Of a stretch of DNA of 7,024 bases, positions 5,610 to 7,024 are shown piece by piece. The position numbers and the translations under genes are program-made. Each line of letters starts with the position of its first letter. Within the stretch, counting starts at the first letter, position 1. This DNA comes from Candidatus Latescibacterota bacterium. Its GTDB lineage: Bacteria; Latescibacterota; MVCY01. Under the pieces are notes generated by a model. That model was not told where the DNA came from. It worked only from the letters and a program-made list of their open reading frames with translations, and did not search any database. The DNA is taken from assembly GCA_030608245.1 (NCBI GenBank), contig JAUWEO010000093.1, positions 1 to 7,024 of the forward strand, read 5' to 3'.

Positions 5610-6658
5610 AGGCCCTGCTGAAATTTGCCAAAGGCAAGGGGAATGTTGGGCTCAAAGATGTCGCGGAGCCAATCCCAGGGGAAGCAGAGGCAGTAATTAG
5701 AGTCCAGGTGGCCGGTGTCTGTGGTACGGATGTGCATATCTACTATGACCGTTTTTCAAATACCCCGCCGCTTATTTTGGGCCACGAGTTTTCCGGTATT
5801 ATTGAGCATCTTGGCCCCGGCGTGAAAGCATTCCAGATAGGCGACCGGGTTGTCTCTGAAAACAATCCATTTGCCTGCGGCATCTGCCGGATTTGCTCTC
5901 TGGGCTATCCTAATCTGTGTCCCCAGAAAAGGGCTATGGGAATCCACTCAGACGGATGTTTTGCTAATTATGTAAAGCTGCCAGTAAATCTTCTCCACCC
6001 CATTCCGGAGAATGTCTCTTTTGAACAGGCTGCACTTACCGAGCCGCTGGCAGTGTCAGTCCATGCTGTTTCCGAGCGGTGTGGCATAAAGACAGACGAT
6101 ACGGTGGTAGTCTTCGGGCCTGGTGCTATTGGCCTTTTGGCTGCCCAGGTAGCCAGGGCGGAGGGTGCCGGCAGGGTGCTTTTAGTCGGTACCCCTGAGG
6201 ATGAAAAAATACGGTTTGTCTGTGCCCGCAAACTGGGAATTGAGACTCCAAATATCAAGAATCAAGATTTGAAAGAAAAGGTGATGAATCTGACCGGGGG
6301 AGTAGGAGCTGATGTTATTGTGGAAGCCTCCGGGAATAAAGTAGCCATTACTCAGGGGGTGGAACTGCTGAGGAGAAACGGCCGGATGGCTGTTGTGGGA
6401 ATAACAGGGCAGAGAGAGATTCCGCTCGACTGGGACCAGATGGTGGCCAAAGGAATCGCTCTCTTTTTCGCCTATAGCTCCCGAGGCCCGGACTGGGAGA
6501 AGGCCCTTAAGTTCCTGTCCCAAAAGAAGGTCAACACCTTACCTCTTATCACCCATCGGTTCCGGATTGAGGAATGGGAACAGGCGTTCAATGTTCTGGA
6601 AACGCTACAAGCGGTCAGGCCAGTTTTTCTGATAGGAGAGGTAAAAGATACTCCTTAA
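5606..6658 (+). CDS. Zinc-dependent medium-chain alcohol/polyol dehydrogenase (sorbitol/threonine dehydrogenase-like)
   Basis: It interconverts an alcohol, polyol or sugar hydroxyl with a carbonyl using NAD(P). ATG 5606 overlaps the larA stop (TGA 5607-5609) as ATGA and gives 350 residues, typical of sorbitol and threonine dehydrogenases. The open frame extends 19 codons further upstream, but that part lies inside larA and has no family similarity. The N-terminal GroES-like domain holds catalytic zinc ligands Cys39 (GVCGTD), His60-Glu61 (LGHEFSG) and probably Glu146 (TEPLAV). Structural zinc cysteines are Cys91, Cys94, Cys97 and Cys105. The Rossmann domain has GPGAIG (171-176). The second strand ends VLLVGTPEDE, without the aspartate usual for NAD specificity, so NADP use is possible. 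Tight coupling to larA suggests they act on the same metabolite, one oxidising and one rearranging a hydroxyl. The substrate cannot be named from sequence. Confidence 0.92.
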   Translation: MKALLKFAKGKGNVGLKDVAEPIPGEAEAVIRVQVAGVCGTDVHIYYDRFSNTPPLILGHEFSGIIEHLGPGVKAFQIGDRVVSENNPFACGICRICSLGYPNLCPQKRAMGIHSDGCFANYVKLPVNLLHPIPENVSFEQAALTEPLAVSVHAVSERCGIKTDDTVVVFGPGAIGLLAAQVARAEGAGRVLLVGTPEDEKIRFVCARKLGIETPNIKNQDLKEKVMNLTGGVGADVIVEASGNKVAITQGVELLRRNGRMAVVGITGQREIPLDWDQMVAKGIALFFAYSSRGPDWEKALKFLSQKKVNTLPLITHRFRIEEWEQAFNVLETLQAVRPVFLIGEVKDTP

Positions 6659-6704
6659 GCTCGGGAACGTTGCCGGCTGCTCCTGATATTATTTTTGTGA
6701 TTTT

Positions 6705-6711
6705 GGGGAGG
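6705..6711 (+). promoter_or_regulatory. Strong Shine-Dalgarno site of the aldose epimerase-like gene
   Basis: GGGGAGG precedes ATG 6717 by five bases. The 58-base gap after the dehydrogenase holds no convincing hairpin followed by a T run and no clear promoter, so the last gene probably belongs to the same transcript. Confidence 0.75.
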
Positions 6712-6716
6712 TGGAA

Positions 6717-7024
6717 ATGACCGAGATTTCTCAAGACACATTTCAGGGCTTGGAGAGAATTACCGTAGAAAACGGACAGGTGAGTTTTTCCCTCCTTCCC
6801 CAGATTGGCGGGAAGATGATCTCGCTGATACTTAAAGAAAACGGACATGAATACATCTCGTTGAGCGGGAGGCCATTTCGGATACCTGCCTACGGAGCAA
6901 ACTTTGCCCACTATGATATCAGTGGTTATGACGAATGCTTTCCGGCAATCGCAGAAGGGTTCTATCCTGAAGAACCGTGGAAGGGTGTCCATATTCCTGA
7001 CCACGGGGAACTGTGGACCCTGCC
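6717..7024 (+). CDS. Aldose 1-epimerase-like (galactose mutarotase fold) protein, 3'-truncated by window edge
   Basis: The first 102 residues are visible. The start MTEISQDTFQGLERITVENG leads into LLPQIGGKMISLILKENGHEYI, the typical opening beta-strands of galactose mutarotase-like proteins, where a substrate-derived ring meets a beta-sandwich. GYDECFPAI (71-79) and IPDHGELW (93-100) match the G-x-D-E-C/M-F-P and PDHGE-x-W motifs of aldose 1-epimerase homologues, whose His and acidic residues act on the sugar anomeric carbon. Such a protein would convert alpha and beta anomers, supplying the form used by the dehydrogenase next to it. The catalytic glutamate of the C-terminal half is outside the window. 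Many members of this fold are of unknown activity (DUF4432-type and others), so epimerase activity is an inference. The start is fixed by the strong GGGGAGG site. Confidence 0.82.
   Translation, partial: MTEISQDTFQGLERITVENGQVSFSLLPQIGGKMISLILKENGHEYISLSGRPFRIPAYGANFAHYDISGYDECFPAIAEGFYPEEPWKGVHIPDHGELWTL

Noticed and set aside
6615..7004. 129-codon minus-strand frame over the last gene
   Set aside because: It is antisense to clear mutarotase-like coding sequence with a strong Shine-Dalgarno and has no recognisable product.

Overview
The window is bacterial, with densely packed protein genes that all lie on the + strand. The lineage cannot be fixed from sequence alone. Products and gene order (trkA-trkH, a nickel-pincer LarA-family protein, zinc sugar/polyol dehydrogenase, aldehyde dehydrogenase) suit an anaerobic or facultative heterotroph, possibly known only from metagenomes. 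No ribosomal RNA, tRNA, CRISPR array or complete mobile element is visible.

Left block (1-2287): the 3' part of trkA, followed 4 bases later by a complete trkH. Together they encode a Trk potassium uptake system: a cytosolic nucleotide-binding RCK regulator and the membrane channel/transporter subunit. By eye, codons here favour C or G in the third position more than in the genes to the right.

Break region (2288-2729): about 300 bases with no convincing gene, then a broken one. On the minus strand, 2479-2512 matches a group II intron domain V: 34 nt, AGC triad, GAAA tetraloop, two-base bulge. A hairpin just upstream of it may be domain IV. No reverse transcriptase or 5' intron part is present, so this looks like an orphan 3' remnant. 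Next comes the first ~45 codons of a minimal nucleotidyltransferase (MNT, antitoxin-type). It stops right after its GS...SDID active-site motif and runs in frame into an aldehyde dehydrogenase. The dehydrogenase has its own strong Shine-Dalgarno sequence and ATG (2730), so the apparent 538-residue fusion is probably not a real protein.

Right block (2730-7024): four genes that look like a sugar, polyol or sugar-acid oxidation cluster. They are an aldehyde dehydrogenase of the 2,5-dioxovalerate (alpha-ketoglutaric semialdehyde) dehydrogenase type, a LarA-family protein, a zinc-dependent medium-chain dehydrogenase overlapping it by ATGA, and the start of an aldose 1-epimerase-like protein cut by the window edge. 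The LarA-family protein keeps the lysine and histidine that hold the nickel-pincer cofactor but has Ile where the second catalytic histidine is expected. Between the first two genes (4200-4319) lies a diverged partial copy of an internal larA segment (17 bp exact repeat) and a possible eight-residue leader peptide overlapping the larA start.

The most unusual material is at the two junctions, 2440-2730 and 4226-4326. Both carry truncated pieces of other elements, as expected for a cluster assembled or moved by recombination. A misassembly at the first junction cannot be excluded from this sequence alone.
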